This document shows, one piece after another, positions 24,360 through 32,636 of a stretch of DNA of 37,861 nt (within the stretch, counting starts at the first letter, position 1; each line of letters begins with the position of its first letter). The translations under genes were made by a program, and so were the position numbers. The stretch spans positions 1-37,861 of the forward strand of contig JAJQBS010000075.1 in NCBI GenBank assembly GCA_021203145.1, in the 5' to 3' direction. This stretch comes from Lachnospiraceae bacterium. Lineage in GTDB: Bacteria > Bacillota > Clostridia > Lachnospirales > Lachnospiraceae. Below the pieces are notes generated by a model. That model worked only from the letters and a program-made list of their open reading frames with translations, had not been told where the DNA came from and did no database searches.

Positions 24360-24535
24360 GTTACTGTTCACAACCCGACCACGCACTTGCTGCGTGGTCA
24401 GGGGCAAAAGCGTAGAGGCTGCAAGCATCCGGCCCATCGCGAAGCGATTTTAATTGGCCGGATGCCGTTACAGGTCACACCTGTAACGGCAAAAACAACG
24501 TAAATTTGGTCAGGGTGTGACCTGTAACCTGGTAT
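24360..24535. repeat. Compound palindromic element with four hairpins
   Basis: Outer imperfect arms TTACTGTTCACAACC and GGTGTGACCTGTAAC enclose GACCACGCA/TGCGTGGTC (about 24378-24400), CATCCGGCC/GGCCGGATG (24426-24464, with ATCGC-GAA-GCGAT inside) and the perfect 11-bp CCGTTACAGGT/ACCTGTAACGG (24465-24489). The 24426-24464 hairpin shares its core with 11717-11753 in the opposite orientation. Short GGTGTGAC-type motifs also occur at 14047 and 28407. Confidence 0.8.
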
Positions 24536-24545
24536 TGGATTCATA

Positions 24546-24587
24546 AAAGGATGAAATCGAACACACGGTTGATTTTATCCTTTTTTT
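24546..24587 (+). terminator. Rho-independent terminator of the wall hydrolase gene
   Basis: AAAGGATGAAATC (24546-24558) pairs with GATTTTATCCTTT (24571-24583), one G-T pair, followed by further T. It separates this gene from the next operon. Confidence 0.85.
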
Positions 24588-24680
24588 ATGTTAGAATTTC
24601 CGTAAAAGTTCAGAACTGTGCCGAACACGCGCAAAGGGGCGCACCCCGGGGCGCTGGCGGCCGGTTTTTTGGAGAGACAG

Positions 24681-25037
24681 ATGAAGATTGCGGATTTTAA
24701 ACTGTTTTTGATTGTCGGCGTCATCTGCGCCGTTCTGCTGATAGGAAGAAATTATTTTCAGGAAGAAGGAGCCTCCGTCGTAGTTGAGGTTGACGGGGAG
24801 ATATATGGCACTTATTCTTTGAACAAAAACCAGACGATTATGATCAATGACACGAATCGACTGGTGATTGAAGATGGAGAAGCCTATATGGCAGAGGCAA
24901 GCTGCCCGGACGGGCTCTGTATTAGCCAGGGGCATATTTCCGCCAGCGGCACCATGATCGTCTGCCTGCCAAACCGCGTGGTAGTCCAGGTGATTGACAG
25001 CGAGGCGGACGACGGTCTGGATGCTGTGACAGGATAG
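24681..25037 (+). CDS. NusG domain II-containing membrane-anchored protein
   Basis: A 118-residue protein with one N-terminal membrane segment (about residues 7-22) and a small extracytoplasmic beta-barrel domain of the NusG_II family. Signature pieces are VEVDGEIYGTYSL, ASCPDGLCISQG (a CxxxxC pair) and CLPNRVVVQV. Such proteins often precede Gx/HepS-type transporters in Firmicutes, as here. The function is unknown; the two cysteines may form a disulfide or bind a metal. I chose the ATG at 24681, after GGAGAGACAG, because the frame to the left reads through C/G-rich leader DNA. Confidence 0.85.
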   Translation: MKIADFKLFLIVGVICAVLLIGRNYFQEEGASVVVEVDGEIYGTYSLNKNQTIMINDTNRLVIEDGEAYMAEASCPDGLCISQGHISASGTMIVCLPNRVVVQVIDSEADDGLDAVTG

Positions 25038-25244
25038 CGGCCTGGTCTGGATCGCTTTGACAGGACTGCACCCTGGATGCCCTAAGAGGATGGCAGCGTT
25101 TCGGCTTACTGTGACAGGACTGCTCCCTGGACTGGATGCCGCGGCAGCCTGGTTTACAGCTGCGCACTGGTGAGTCCTGGGTTGCATTTGCTGCGTATTG
25201 CAGCTCATCTATCTGATATACCATATTTTCTGGGAGCTTTGTAT

Positions 25245-25733
25245 ATGAAACATAAAACCGCTTACCTGGGAATGTTTACAGCGCTGGCTATGATTCTTAG
25301 CTACGTGGAATCTCTTTTACCGGTATTCTATGGGATTCCGGGTGTGAAGCTCGGACTGGCAAACAGTATGTCTCTGGTGATTCTGTACCTGGCCGGTGTG
25401 CCGGAGGCGTTCTGTGTCTCTGTGATCCGCGTGGTACTTTCCGGATTCCTGTTTGGAAATCTGTTTTCTATCGCTTACAGCCTGGCCGGGGCACTGCTGA
25501 GCCTGGCTGTGATGGCGCTTATGAAAAAAAGCGGAGTTTTTTCAATCGCAGGCGTCAGCATGCTTGGGGGGATTTCGCATAATATCGGGCAGCTGGTCAT
25601 CGCGATGCTTCTTGTGGAGAACCTGAATTTGCTTTATTACCTGCCGGTACTGTTGCTGTCCGGGCTGGTGACGGGGCTGGTGATCGGTATTTTGTCATCA
25701 GAAATAAGAAAACGCCTGCCAGAGAATCTTTGA
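25245..25733 (+). CDS. Gx transporter family membrane protein (HepS/component I-like)
   Basis: A 162-residue membrane protein with about five hydrophobic segments and the family pattern (AYLGMFTALAMILSYVES near the start, GVKLGLANSM, SGLVTG near the end). The family is often labelled heptaprenyl diphosphate synthase component I, but its fold is that of an ECF-type substrate-binding S component, so transport is the better reading. The substrate is not known. The ATG at 25245 has GGGAGC upstream. The leader 25038-25244 contains a degenerate repeat (TGACAGGACTGC, twice) without a recognisable gene. Confidence 0.85.
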   Translation: MKHKTAYLGMFTALAMILSYVESLLPVFYGIPGVKLGLANSMSLVILYLAGVPEAFCVSVIRVVLSGFLFGNLFSIAYSLAGALLSLAVMALMKKSGVFSIAGVSMLGGISHNIGQLVIAMLLVENLNLLYYLPVLLLSGLVTGLVIGILSSEIRKRLPENL

Positions 25734-25749
25734 GGGGGAGAAACAGAAG

Positions 25750-26358
25750 ATGATTGCTTATTTAAAAGGAACGGTAGCCGCCGTATCGGAAAATATCCTG
25801 GTTCTGGACGTTAATCAGGTCGGCTGGCAGATCTTTATTTCCGCGCGGGACGCACGGGAGATGCCGCCTTTGGGCGGGGAAGTGCAGGTCTATACATGGA
25901 TGAGCTTCGGCCAGGACGCGGTGCGTCTCTATGGTTTTTTGAAAGAGGACGACCTGGACATTTTTAAGCTGCTGATCAATGTCAGCGGAGTCGGCCCCAA
26001 AGCGGCTCTGGGCGTTCTTTCCGTGCTGACGGCGGACGATCTGCGCTTTGCGGTACTTTCGGACGATGCAAAAACCATTGCGCGCTCCCCGGGAGTCGGC
26101 ACGAAAAGTGCGCAGAAAATTATACTGGAATTAAAGGACAAGCTGAGCCTGGAGGACGCGTTTGAGCATAAGCTGGCATCTTCCGGGACGGAGCTGCCAG
26201 GAGGCGGCATCCAGACAAGCGCGGCAGACGAGGCCGTGCAGGCACTCTCAGCCCTCGGATATTCGGGCAGCGAGGCACTCCGTGCCGTGAAAAAATGCGG
26301 CGTCACGGAGGATATGGATACGGAGACGATTCTGAAGCTGGCGCTGAAGCAGATATAA
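25750..26358 (+). CDS. ruvA: Holliday junction DNA-binding subunit RuvA
   Basis: A 202-residue protein of standard length. The N-terminal OB domain starts MIAYLKGTV; helix-hairpin-helix motifs are visible (LINVSGVGPKAAL and SPGVGTKSAQKI). The C-terminal domain that contacts RuvB ends the protein. RuvA tetramers hold the four-way junction while RuvB pumps DNA. A GAGGGGGAGAAAC site precedes the ATG, 16 bp after the Gx transporter gene, so the two are probably co-transcribed. A 325-bp palindrome-rich gap separates it from ruvB, which in many relatives directly follows. Confidence 0.97.
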   Translation: MIAYLKGTVAAVSENILVLDVNQVGWQIFISARDAREMPPLGGEVQVYTWMSFGQDAVRLYGFLKEDDLDIFKLLINVSGVGPKAALGVLSVLTADDLRFAVLSDDAKTIARSPGVGTKSAQKIILELKDKLSLEDAFEHKLASSGTELPGGGIQTSAADEAVQALSALGYSGSEALRAVKKCGVTEDMDTETILKLALKQI

Positions 26359-26375
26359 GGAGCCGGGCAGAAATA

Positions 26376-26545
26376 TAGTAAACGACTTTAGTCGTTTTAC
26401 TTTGCGCCAGACGCGAGGCTGCGCAAGCAGCCATTCCTAGCGCGTCTGTGTGCATCCTTTATAGTGAATGACAAAAGAATTTTGTCGTTCACTATAATTT
26501 GTGCGAAACGACGGTGCATCCCAAAATGTTTATCGCAAAACATGC
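26376..26545. repeat. Cluster of hairpins between ruvA and ruvB
   Basis: GTAAACGAC-TTTA-GTCGTTTTAC (26378-26400), GACGCG/CGCGTC around GGCTGC-GCAA-GCAGCC (about 26410-26446), and ATAGTGAATGACAAAA/TTTTGTCGTTCACTAT (26461-26495). A fourth, GTGCAT/ATGCAC, encloses ATGTTT...AAACAT. These look like intergenic palindromic repeats and may cause partial termination between the two ruv genes. Confidence 0.75.
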
Positions 26546-26566
26546 ACTGGTTCATTCGTAACAGTT

Positions 26567-26626
26567 CCTAACCCGGATAAACCGGAACTGAAATTTTGCC
26601 ATTTTGCGCAAAAAATCGTTTTTAAG
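26567..26626 (-). repeat. 60-bp dispersed repeat, copy 1
   Basis: Reverse complement of 36468-36527 with 50 of 60 bases the same by hand alignment. Shared blocks include CCGGATAAA and TTTTGC. Immediately downstream the motif GGATAATAGAGAC is present twice in tandem (about 26637-26662). Confidence 0.85.
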
Positions 26627-26683
26627 TGCCTAAATGGATAATAGAGACGGATAATAGAGACGCAGCAGGCAAGAGGAGTATGT

Positions 26684-27679
26684 ATGGCGAAACGAGTGAT
26701 TACTACAGACGCGACGGAGGAGGATATCCGGCTGGATGCCGGGCTGCGTCCGCGCCTTTTACAAGATTATATCGGGCAGGAAAAGGTCAAAAGTACGCTG
26801 AAAATATATATCGAAGCTGCAAAGGCCAGGGGCGATGTTCTGGATCATGTGCTCTTTTACGGACCTCCGGGACTGGGCAAGACTACGTTGGCCTGCATTA
26901 TTGCGAATGAAATGGACGTTAATATCCGGATCACCTCCGGTCCCGCGATCGAGAAGCCGGGAGAGATGGCTGCCATTTTGAACGACCTCCAGGAAGGGGA
27001 CGTCCTGTTTGTCGATGAAATTCACCGGCTGAACCGGCAGGTCGAGGAGGTCCTTTATCCGGCAATGGAGGATTTCGCGATCGATATTATGATCGGGAAA
27101 GGCTCGGCAGCGCGGTCAGTCCGTCTGGGTTTGCCCCATTACACGCTGATTGGTGCTACGACGAGAGCCGGAATGCTCAGCGCGCCGCTGCGGGACCGTT
27201 TCGGAGTCGTGAACCATCTGGACTATTATTCAGAAAAGGAGCTGCAGACGATCATCCTGCGTTCAGCTGCCGTCCTTCAGGTTGAGATTGATAATCGCGG
27301 CGCCCTGGAGATCGCGCGCCGTTCCAGAGGCACGCCAAGGCTGTCGAACCGTATGCTCAAGCGTGTGAGAGATTATGCCCAGGTGCGCTATGACGGGCGG
27401 ATTACCGGCGCGGTCGCCTCGGAAGCACTGGATTTGCTGGAGGTGGACCGTTACGGGCTGGACGCGTTAGACCGCACGATCCTTACCTTGATGATTGAAA
27501 AATTCGACGGCGGACCGGTAGGCCTTGACACCCTCGCGGCCGCGATCGGGGAGGATTCCGGCACGATTGAGGACGTCTATGAGCCTTACCTGATTAAGAA
27601 TGGATTTTTAAACCGTACGCCGAAGGGGCGGGTCGTCACGCAGCTTGCCAGAGAGCATCTTGCCGGCGGGGGAAGGTGA
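26684..27679 (+). CDS. ruvB: Holliday junction branch-migration helicase RuvB
   Basis: A 331-residue AAA+ ATPase. Walker A is GPPGLGKTT (residues 60-68), Walker B is DEIHRL, and sensor 1 is GATTRAG. The arginine-finger region and the C-terminal winged helix ([16 protein letters not shown]) are complete. It drives branch migration at RuvA-bound junctions. AGGAG at 26674-26678 suits the ATG at 26684. No damage or insertion is seen. Confidence 0.97.
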   Translation: MAKRVITTDATEEDIRLDAGLRPRLLQDYIGQEKVKSTLKIYIEAAKARGDVLDHVLFYGPPGLGKTTLACIIANEMDVNIRITSGPAIEKPGEMAAILNDLQEGDVLFVDEIHRLNRQVEEVLYPAMEDFAIDIMIGKGSAARSVRLGLPHYTLIGATTRAGMLSAPLRDRFGVVNHLDYYSEKELQTIILRSAAVLQVEIDNRGALEIARRSRGTPRLSNRMLKRVRDYAQVRYDGRITGAVASEALDLLEVDRYGLDALDRTILTLMIEKFDGGPVGLDTLAAAIGEDSGTIEDVYEPYLIKNGFLNRTPKGRVVTQLAREHLAGGGR

Positions 27680-27738
27680 CCGGATGCTGTGACCTGCCAC
27701 TGGTGCTGTTACTGGTTTTGCTCACTGAAAAGAAGTGG

Positions 27739-27767
27739 TTGTAATTTTAAAGAACTGCGTATATAAT
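27739..27767 (+). promoter_or_regulatory. Promoter of zapA
   Basis: TTGTAA (27739-27744), 17 bp, TATAAT (27762-27767). A leader of about 110 bases, G/C-rich with CATGCGCTGCGCGGCC, comes before zapA. Confidence 0.8.
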
Positions 27768-27881
27768 CGTAGAATGTGGTTGAGCGCATTCCCGCACATA
27801 CCGCAGGCATGCGCTGCGCGGCCGGTCGAGTTGTGCAGTGTCTGCTTATGATCCGCATAGAGGGGAAAAGGGGAGGATCCT

Positions 27882-28283
27882 ATGTCATCCAAAAACAGCA
27901 CACAGGTTATTATTGCCGGTAAAATATATACATTGAGCGGATATGAGAGTGAGGAATATCTGCAGCGTGTCGCCGCTTATCTGAATGGCAAGATTTCAGA
28001 GCTTCGGAATCTCGACGGCTATCAGAGACTTTCCCCGGATATGAGGTCGATCCTTCTGAACCTGAACGCGGCGGACGATTACTTTAAAATGAAAAATAAG
28101 GTGGACGAGCTGGAGCAGGCTCTCTCGGAAAAAGACCGGGATATCTATGAGCTCCGCCATGAGATCATTACTTCGCAGATCCGCCTGGAAAACGCGCAGA
28201 AGCAGATACAGTCTCTGGAGGATCGAAATGCGGAATCCCAGAAGGAACTGATCCGGCTTGAGACACAGTTAAAGAAAAGTTAA
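27882..28283 (+). CDS. zapA: Cell division protein ZapA
   Basis: A 133-residue protein. The first ~90 residues are a ZapA domain (IIAGKIYTLSGYESEEYLQRVA, then LNAADDYFKM). A long C-terminal coiled coil extends to the end (KVDELEQALSEKDRDIYELRHE-type heptads), longer than the short Bacillus form. ZapA bundles FtsZ filaments at midcell. It has its own promoter and GGGGAGG upstream of its ATG. The U32 gene and the SEDS/PBP pair follow, consistent with a division and wall neighbourhood. Confidence 0.92.
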   Translation: MSSKNSTQVIIAGKIYTLSGYESEEYLQRVAAYLNGKISELRNLDGYQRLSPDMRSILLNLNAADDYFKMKNKVDELEQALSEKDRDIYELRHEIITSQIRLENAQKQIQSLEDRNAESQKELIRLETQLKKS

Positions 28284-28449
28284 ATTGGGTGCCTGTCATA
28301 CCAGGACTGCCGGCGCAATAGCAGGATGTGCTGGCGGTAAAAGAAAAATTAAAATCGGCTGTCTGTCATACCTGCAGGGAGAAAACGACTTACGCCATTT
28401 GACCGGGGTGTGACCTGCAATGGGAAACGGCCATCAGAAGGGGAGGAAT

Positions 28450-30780
28450 ATGCCAGAATTGCTTGCACCGGCCGGCTCTCTTTACGCGCTGCAGGCGGCT
28501 GTGGACGCCGGGGCGGACGCGGTCTATATCGGCGGACAAAAGTTTGGCGCCAGAGCGTACGCGGACAATCCGGACGAGGACGGGCTGATTAAAGGAATTG
28601 AATATTGCCATCTGCGGGGCAAAAAGCTCTATCTCACGGTAAATACCCTTTTCAAGGAGCCGGAACTGCGTAAGGAACTGATTCCTTTTATTGAGCCGCT
28701 GTACCGGAATGGACTGGACGGTGTGATTCTTCAGGATCTGGGTGTCATGCGTCTTCTTCGCAGGTTTTTCCCGGATCTGGAGCTGCATGCAAGTACCCAG
28801 ATGAGCGTGACGACCCCTGAAGGAGCCCGTTGGCTCAATCGACTCGGGGTAAGCCGCGTGGTACCGGCCAGAGAGCTTTCGATCCAGGAAGTCCGGGCGA
28901 TTGCGCAGACCGGTGTGGAGGTGGAAGCGTTTATCCACGGCGCCATGTGCTATTGCTATTCCGGACGCTGCCTTTTCAGCAGCGTGCTGGGAGGACGGAG
29001 CGGGAACCGCGGGCGCTGCGCACAGCCCTGCCGCCTGCCATATGAATGTCCCGGCCAGGCTGCCGGGAATGCGGCCGGGAAGAATTCTCACGCTGGCTCT
29101 CATCTGCTCAGCATGAAGGATCTGTGCACACTGGACATTTTACCGGAGCTGATCGAAGCAGGGATCGCTTCCTTCAAAATTGAAGGCCGGATGAAGCGGC
29201 CGGAATACGCGGCCGGCACTGCGGCTATCTACCGCGAATATATGGATCTGTATGCCCAAAAGGGCTTGAAAGGCTACCAGGTAAGGGAAAAGGATCGCCG
29301 TGCTCTTTTGGATCTCTTTGACCGCGGTGGCTTTTCGCGCGGATATTATCATATGAAAAACGGCCCTTCCATGATCGCATTTGAACGCCCAAAGGAGACG
29401 GACGCAAACGCTGCACAACACAAGATCGAACACAACCAGCATTTTTTACAAGAAAATTCCACAGTAAAAATTAATGGTGATTTAAGGATTTATCCGGATA
29501 CACCTGTTATACTGAGCGTATGGACTGCAGGCGCCGGGGACGACGGCAGTTATCAGGTGAAAGTATCCGGTCCGGTTCCTGAGGCAGCCAGAACGAATGC
29601 AGCCACGCGGGAGGATGTCCTGCGCCAGATGTACAAAACCGGCGGCACACCATTTGAATTCGAACAATTAAAAATTGACCTGGCAGACGGACTGTTCCTG
29701 CCGGTGCGGATGCTCAACGAGCTCCGCAGGGAGGCTCTGGACGGTCTGAAAGAGCAGATCCTCCGTGCAAAGCGCAGACGGATGGCTGGCCCGGATACAA
29801 TGGAAGAGAGAAGACCTGCGCCAGAGAACAACGTGGATTCCCGCTGCCCTGAAGCGGGGGGCTCACATTTGGAGTTTGCCGGAATAGAAGAACCGGCAGT
29901 TCCATTTTTGAATATCCTTGTTACGACAAAGGAACAGATCGGCGCGGTGCTTGCCTGGTTTGACCAGATCGCGGATACCAGCCTGGACGGGCTAGTGGAT
30001 ACCATATATCTGGATTCCGCTCTTTTAGACACAAAAGAGCAGTTTCCTACGTCCTGTGTTACCTTAAAATATCAGGCTAAGGATATTCAAAAGAGAGGGA
30101 TTCACTGTCTGTTCGGCATGCCTCCCGTACTGAGGGAAGCGGGGCGCGCCGTGCTGGAGCATCCATCGTTCCGGGAATTGATAAACGAGGTGGACGGTTT
30201 CCTGGTGCAGACTATTGATGAGCTCTCCTGGCTGCAGGAGAACTCCTGCGGAGGACTTTATGTTTCAGAAGGCTGTCTGTATTCCTTTAATAAGGAGGCG
30301 CGGGAGCTTCTCGGAAGAAACGGAATTTCCAGGTTCACGCTCCCGGCGGAGCTGAACGCACAGGAATTAAGGCACCTGGGAGGGGCGGGCGGCGAGCTGG
30401 TCATCTATGGCCGGGAGCCTCTGATGCAGTCCGCCCAGTGTGTAAGGAAAAATACGTCCGGCTGCGGGGATGGGGAGCTTCTGTATCTGAAGGATCGGAA
30501 AAGGGTATTGTTCCCGGTACTGACACGCTGCCTGTTCTGTACAAATACCATTTATAATTCTGTTCCGCTGCATCTGGCAGGATGCTTTGGCGAGGTCATG
30601 CGGATCGCTCCGTCGTATGTCCGCCTGTCGTTTACGGTTGAGACGAGGGAGGAGACGCGGCGGATTCTGGGGATTTATGAGCGTCTGTTTGACGCGGCTC
30701 TAAAGGGAGATTTTTCAGCTGATACTGCCAACGATGATCTCGAAGGGACGAGGGGGCACTTTAAAAGGGGAGTTGAGTAG
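28450..30780 (+). CDS. U32 family protein with DUF3656, probable tRNA/rRNA hydroxylation factor
   Basis: A 776-residue protein. The N-terminal U32 domain begins PELLAPAGS and has the cysteine set CYCYSGRC...GRCAQPCRLPY that likely holds an iron-sulfur cluster. KIEGRMKRPEY is typical for the family. A DUF3656 middle part and a further barrel-like region follow. Older databases call U32 a peptidase, but the E. coli members TrhP and RlhA carry out prephenate-dependent hydroxylation of RNA, which is the better guide. The ATG at 28450, preceded by AGAAGGGG, gives the normal family N-terminus; an ATG at 28420 lacks a site. The stop is 3 bases before the SEDS gene, suggesting co-transcription. Confidence 0.9.
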   Translation: MPELLAPAGSLYALQAAVDAGADAVYIGGQKFGARAYADNPDEDGLIKGIEYCHLRGKKLYLTVNTLFKEPELRKELIPFIEPLYRNGLDGVILQDLGVMRLLRRFFPDLELHASTQMSVTTPEGARWLNRLGVSRVVPARELSIQEVRAIAQTGVEVEAFIHGAMCYCYSGRCLFSSVLGGRSGNRGRCAQPCRLPYECPGQAAGNAAGKNSHAGSHLLSMKDLCTLDILPELIEAGIASFKIEGRMKRPEYAAGTAAIYREYMDLYAQKGLKGYQVREKDRRALLDLFDRGGFSRGYYHMKNGPSMIAFERPKETDANAAQHKIEHNQHFLQENSTVKINGDLRIYPDTPVILSVWTAGAGDDGSYQVKVSGPVPEAARTNAATREDVLRQMYKTGGTPFEFEQLKIDLADGLFLPVRMLNELRREALDGLKEQILRAKRRRMAGPDTMEERRPAPENNVDSRCPEAGGSHLEFAGIEEPAVPFLNILVTTKEQIGAVLAWFDQIADTSLDGLVDTIYLDSALLDTKEQFPTSCVTLKYQAKDIQKRGIHCLFGMPPVLREAGRAVLEHPSFRELINEVDGFLVQTIDELSWLQENSCGGLYVSEGCLYSFNKEARELLGRNGISRFTLPAELNAQELRHLGGAGGELVIYGREPLMQSAQCVRKNTSGCGDGELLYLKDRKRVLFPVLTRCLFCTNTIYNSVPLHLAGCFGEVMRIAPSYVRLSFTVETREETRRILGIYERLFDAALKGDFSADTANDDLEGTRGHFKRGVE

Positions 30781-30783
30781 CAC

Positions 30784-32586
30784 ATGTACAGTCTGCTCTA
30801 TGAGATTTCAAAATATCTGATTCTCGTATTGATGGCGTTTTACACACTGCAGTGTTATACCGTCTTCCGAAAAAAAGAGGAGGATTCACGGCAGTATCTG
30901 TTTTTGCGCCAGAATATGCTGATGTTTTTTATACATTTTGTGGGGTATGCCCTGATTTTTCTGGAGCTGCGGGAGATGGAGATCCTGATTTTTTACGGCG
31001 CCCAGGTATTGTATCTGCTGCTTACCCTGATTTTATTCCGGGTGATTTATCCTCTTTCTTCCAGGCTGCTGATTAATAATATGTGCATGCTTCTTAGCAT
31101 TGGCTTTATCATGATCGCCCGCCTGGATTATGACGAATGCCTCAAACAGTTTGTAATTGCTGTGGCCGGCACTGTCCTTGCGCTTCTGATTCCGGTGATC
31201 ATACGGAAGCTGCGCTTTATCACAAAGATGTATTACGCATATACGCTTCTGGGTATCGGAATGCTCGGGCTTGTGGCTGTTGCCGCGCGCACGACCTATG
31301 GGGCGAAGCTGTCCATCTCAATCGGGGGATTTTCCTTTCAGCCTTCTGAATTTGTAAAAATTGTCTATGTGTTTGCCATCGCGGGGCTTCTGAATCACGC
31401 AAAGGATTTCAGGCGGATTGTAATTGCGACCGCACTTGCAGCGGCCCATGTACTGATATTGGTCGTCTCAAAGGATCTGGGCAGCGCGGTCATCTTTTTT
31501 GTTACATATCTGGTCATGGTTTTTATTGCCACGAAAAACCCATTTTACACGTTGGCGGGGATACTCGCAGGCGGCGCAGGAGGGGTGGGAGCTTACTTTT
31601 TGTTTTCGCACGTGCGTGTGCGTGTACAGGCATGGCTGGATCCGTTCGCAGATTATCAGCTGACCGGCTATCAGGCAGCACAGGCGCTGTTCTCAATCGC
31701 TGCGGGAGGCTGGTTCGGTACCGGCCTGTACCAGGGATCCCCGACGGCGATCCCAGTTGTGGAACAGGATATGATGTTTGCTGCGATTGCGGAGGAGCTG
31801 GGGTCGATTTTTGGGATCTGCCTGATCCTGGTCTGCATGAGCTGCTTTATCATGTTTATCAATATCGGCATGCAGCTCACGAACCGATATTACCGTCTGG
31901 TGGCAGTCGGCCTCGGCACTACCTACGGAGTGCAGGTATTTTTAACAATCGGCGGCACGATCAAGCTGATCCCGCTCACCGGCGTCACCTTGCCGCTTGT
32001 GAGCTATGGCGGGAGCTCTGTTCTGAGTACCCTGATTATGTTCGCGATTGTACAGGGACTGTATATGCTGCGCAATGATGAGGAGATCAGCAGAGAGCAG
32101 AAGGAAGCCCTGCGGCAGCAGGCGCCTTATGGCGCAAACATTTATCCGCCCCCCGGCGGCAGGTACCCACAGAACCAGGGCAGAAGTCCCCAGGGCGGAA
32201 CACAAAACGCGGGCAGCTATGGCGGCAGCGCGTATCCGCCAAACCAGAGCAGAGTTTCCCAGGGCAGGGTGCAAAACGCGGGCAGCCCTGGCGGCAGCGC
32301 GTATCCGCTGAATCAGGGCAGGGATTCCCAGGGCGGGACACAAAATGCGGGCGGCTATGGCAGCAGTGCGTATCCGCCGAATCAGGGCAGATATTCTCGG
32401 GGCAGAATGCCGAATGCGGGCAATTCCGGCGACAATTCTCATGCGCAGGCTCGAAACGGATCCCCCGGAGGCAGATCGCAAAGCAGGGGAGGATCCGGTG
32501 ACGGGGCTGAACATTCTGAAAATAAAAACAGGCAGCCATCCCTGACACCCATAGAATCAGCAGACGGGAACAAGAAACAGGATTAG
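30784..32586 (+). CDS. SEDS-family peptidoglycan polymerase (FtsW/RodA/SpoVE type) with repeat tail
   Basis: A 600-residue membrane protein, longer than the usual 370-430 residues. About 100 N-terminal residues form additional membrane segments. The SEDS core follows, with SKDLGSAVIFF, GGWFGTGLYQG, FAAIAEELG and the final LPLVSYGGSS. The last ~165 residues are a hydrophilic G/N/Q/P-rich tail with four 23-residue repeats. SEDS proteins polymerise glycan strands and pair with a class B PBP; such a PBP follows directly at 32637. The N-terminus, TTGAGTAGCAC then ATG, overlaps closely with the U32 stop. Whether it acts in elongation, division or sporulation cannot be told from the sequence. Confidence 0.92.
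   Translation: MYSLLYEISKYLILVLMAFYTLQCYTVFRKKEEDSRQYLFLRQNMLMFFIHFVGYALIFLELREMEILIFYGAQVLYLLLTLILFRVIYPLSSRLLINNMCMLLSIGFIMIARLDYDECLKQFVIAVAGTVLALLIPVIIRKLRFITKMYYAYTLLGIGMLGLVAVAARTTYGAKLSISIGGFSFQPSEFVKIVYVFAIAGLLNHAKDFRRIVIATALAAAHVLILVVSKDLGSAVIFFVTYLVMVFIATKNPFYTLAGILAGGAGGVGAYFLFSHVRVRVQAWLDPFADYQLTGYQAAQALFSIAAGGWFGTGLYQGSPTAIPVVEQDMMFAAIAEELGSIFGICLILVCMSCFIMFINIGMQLTNRYYRLVAVGLGTTYGVQVFLTIGGTIKLIPLTGVTLPLVSYGGSSVLSTLIMFAIVQGLYMLRNDEEISREQKEALRQQAPYGANIYPPPGGRYPQNQGRSPQGGTQNAGSYGGSAYPPNQSRVSQGRVQNAGSPGGSAYPLNQGRDSQGGTQNAGGYGSSAYPPNQGRYSRGRMPNAGNSGDNSHAQARNGSPGGRSQSRGGSGDGAEHSENKNRQPSLTPIESADGNKKQD
32173..32448 (+). repeat. Four 69-bp tandem repeats in the SEDS gene tail
   Basis: Units begin at 32173, 32242, 32311 and 32380 and encode 23-residue repeats NQxR...QNAGxxGGSAYPP; the fourth is degenerate. 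The length is a multiple of three, so copy changes would alter the tail without breaking the frame. Confidence 0.93.
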
Positions 32587-32636
32587 ACAGAATTAGATAA
32601 GATGCCTTCCGGCAGATACGGTAAGGAGGCGGCAGT

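Noticed and set aside
27768..27881. 6S RNA or another known RNA in the zapA leader
   Set aside because: 6S RNA lies next to zapA in some bacteria, but the long bulged hairpin is not seen in these ~110 bases.
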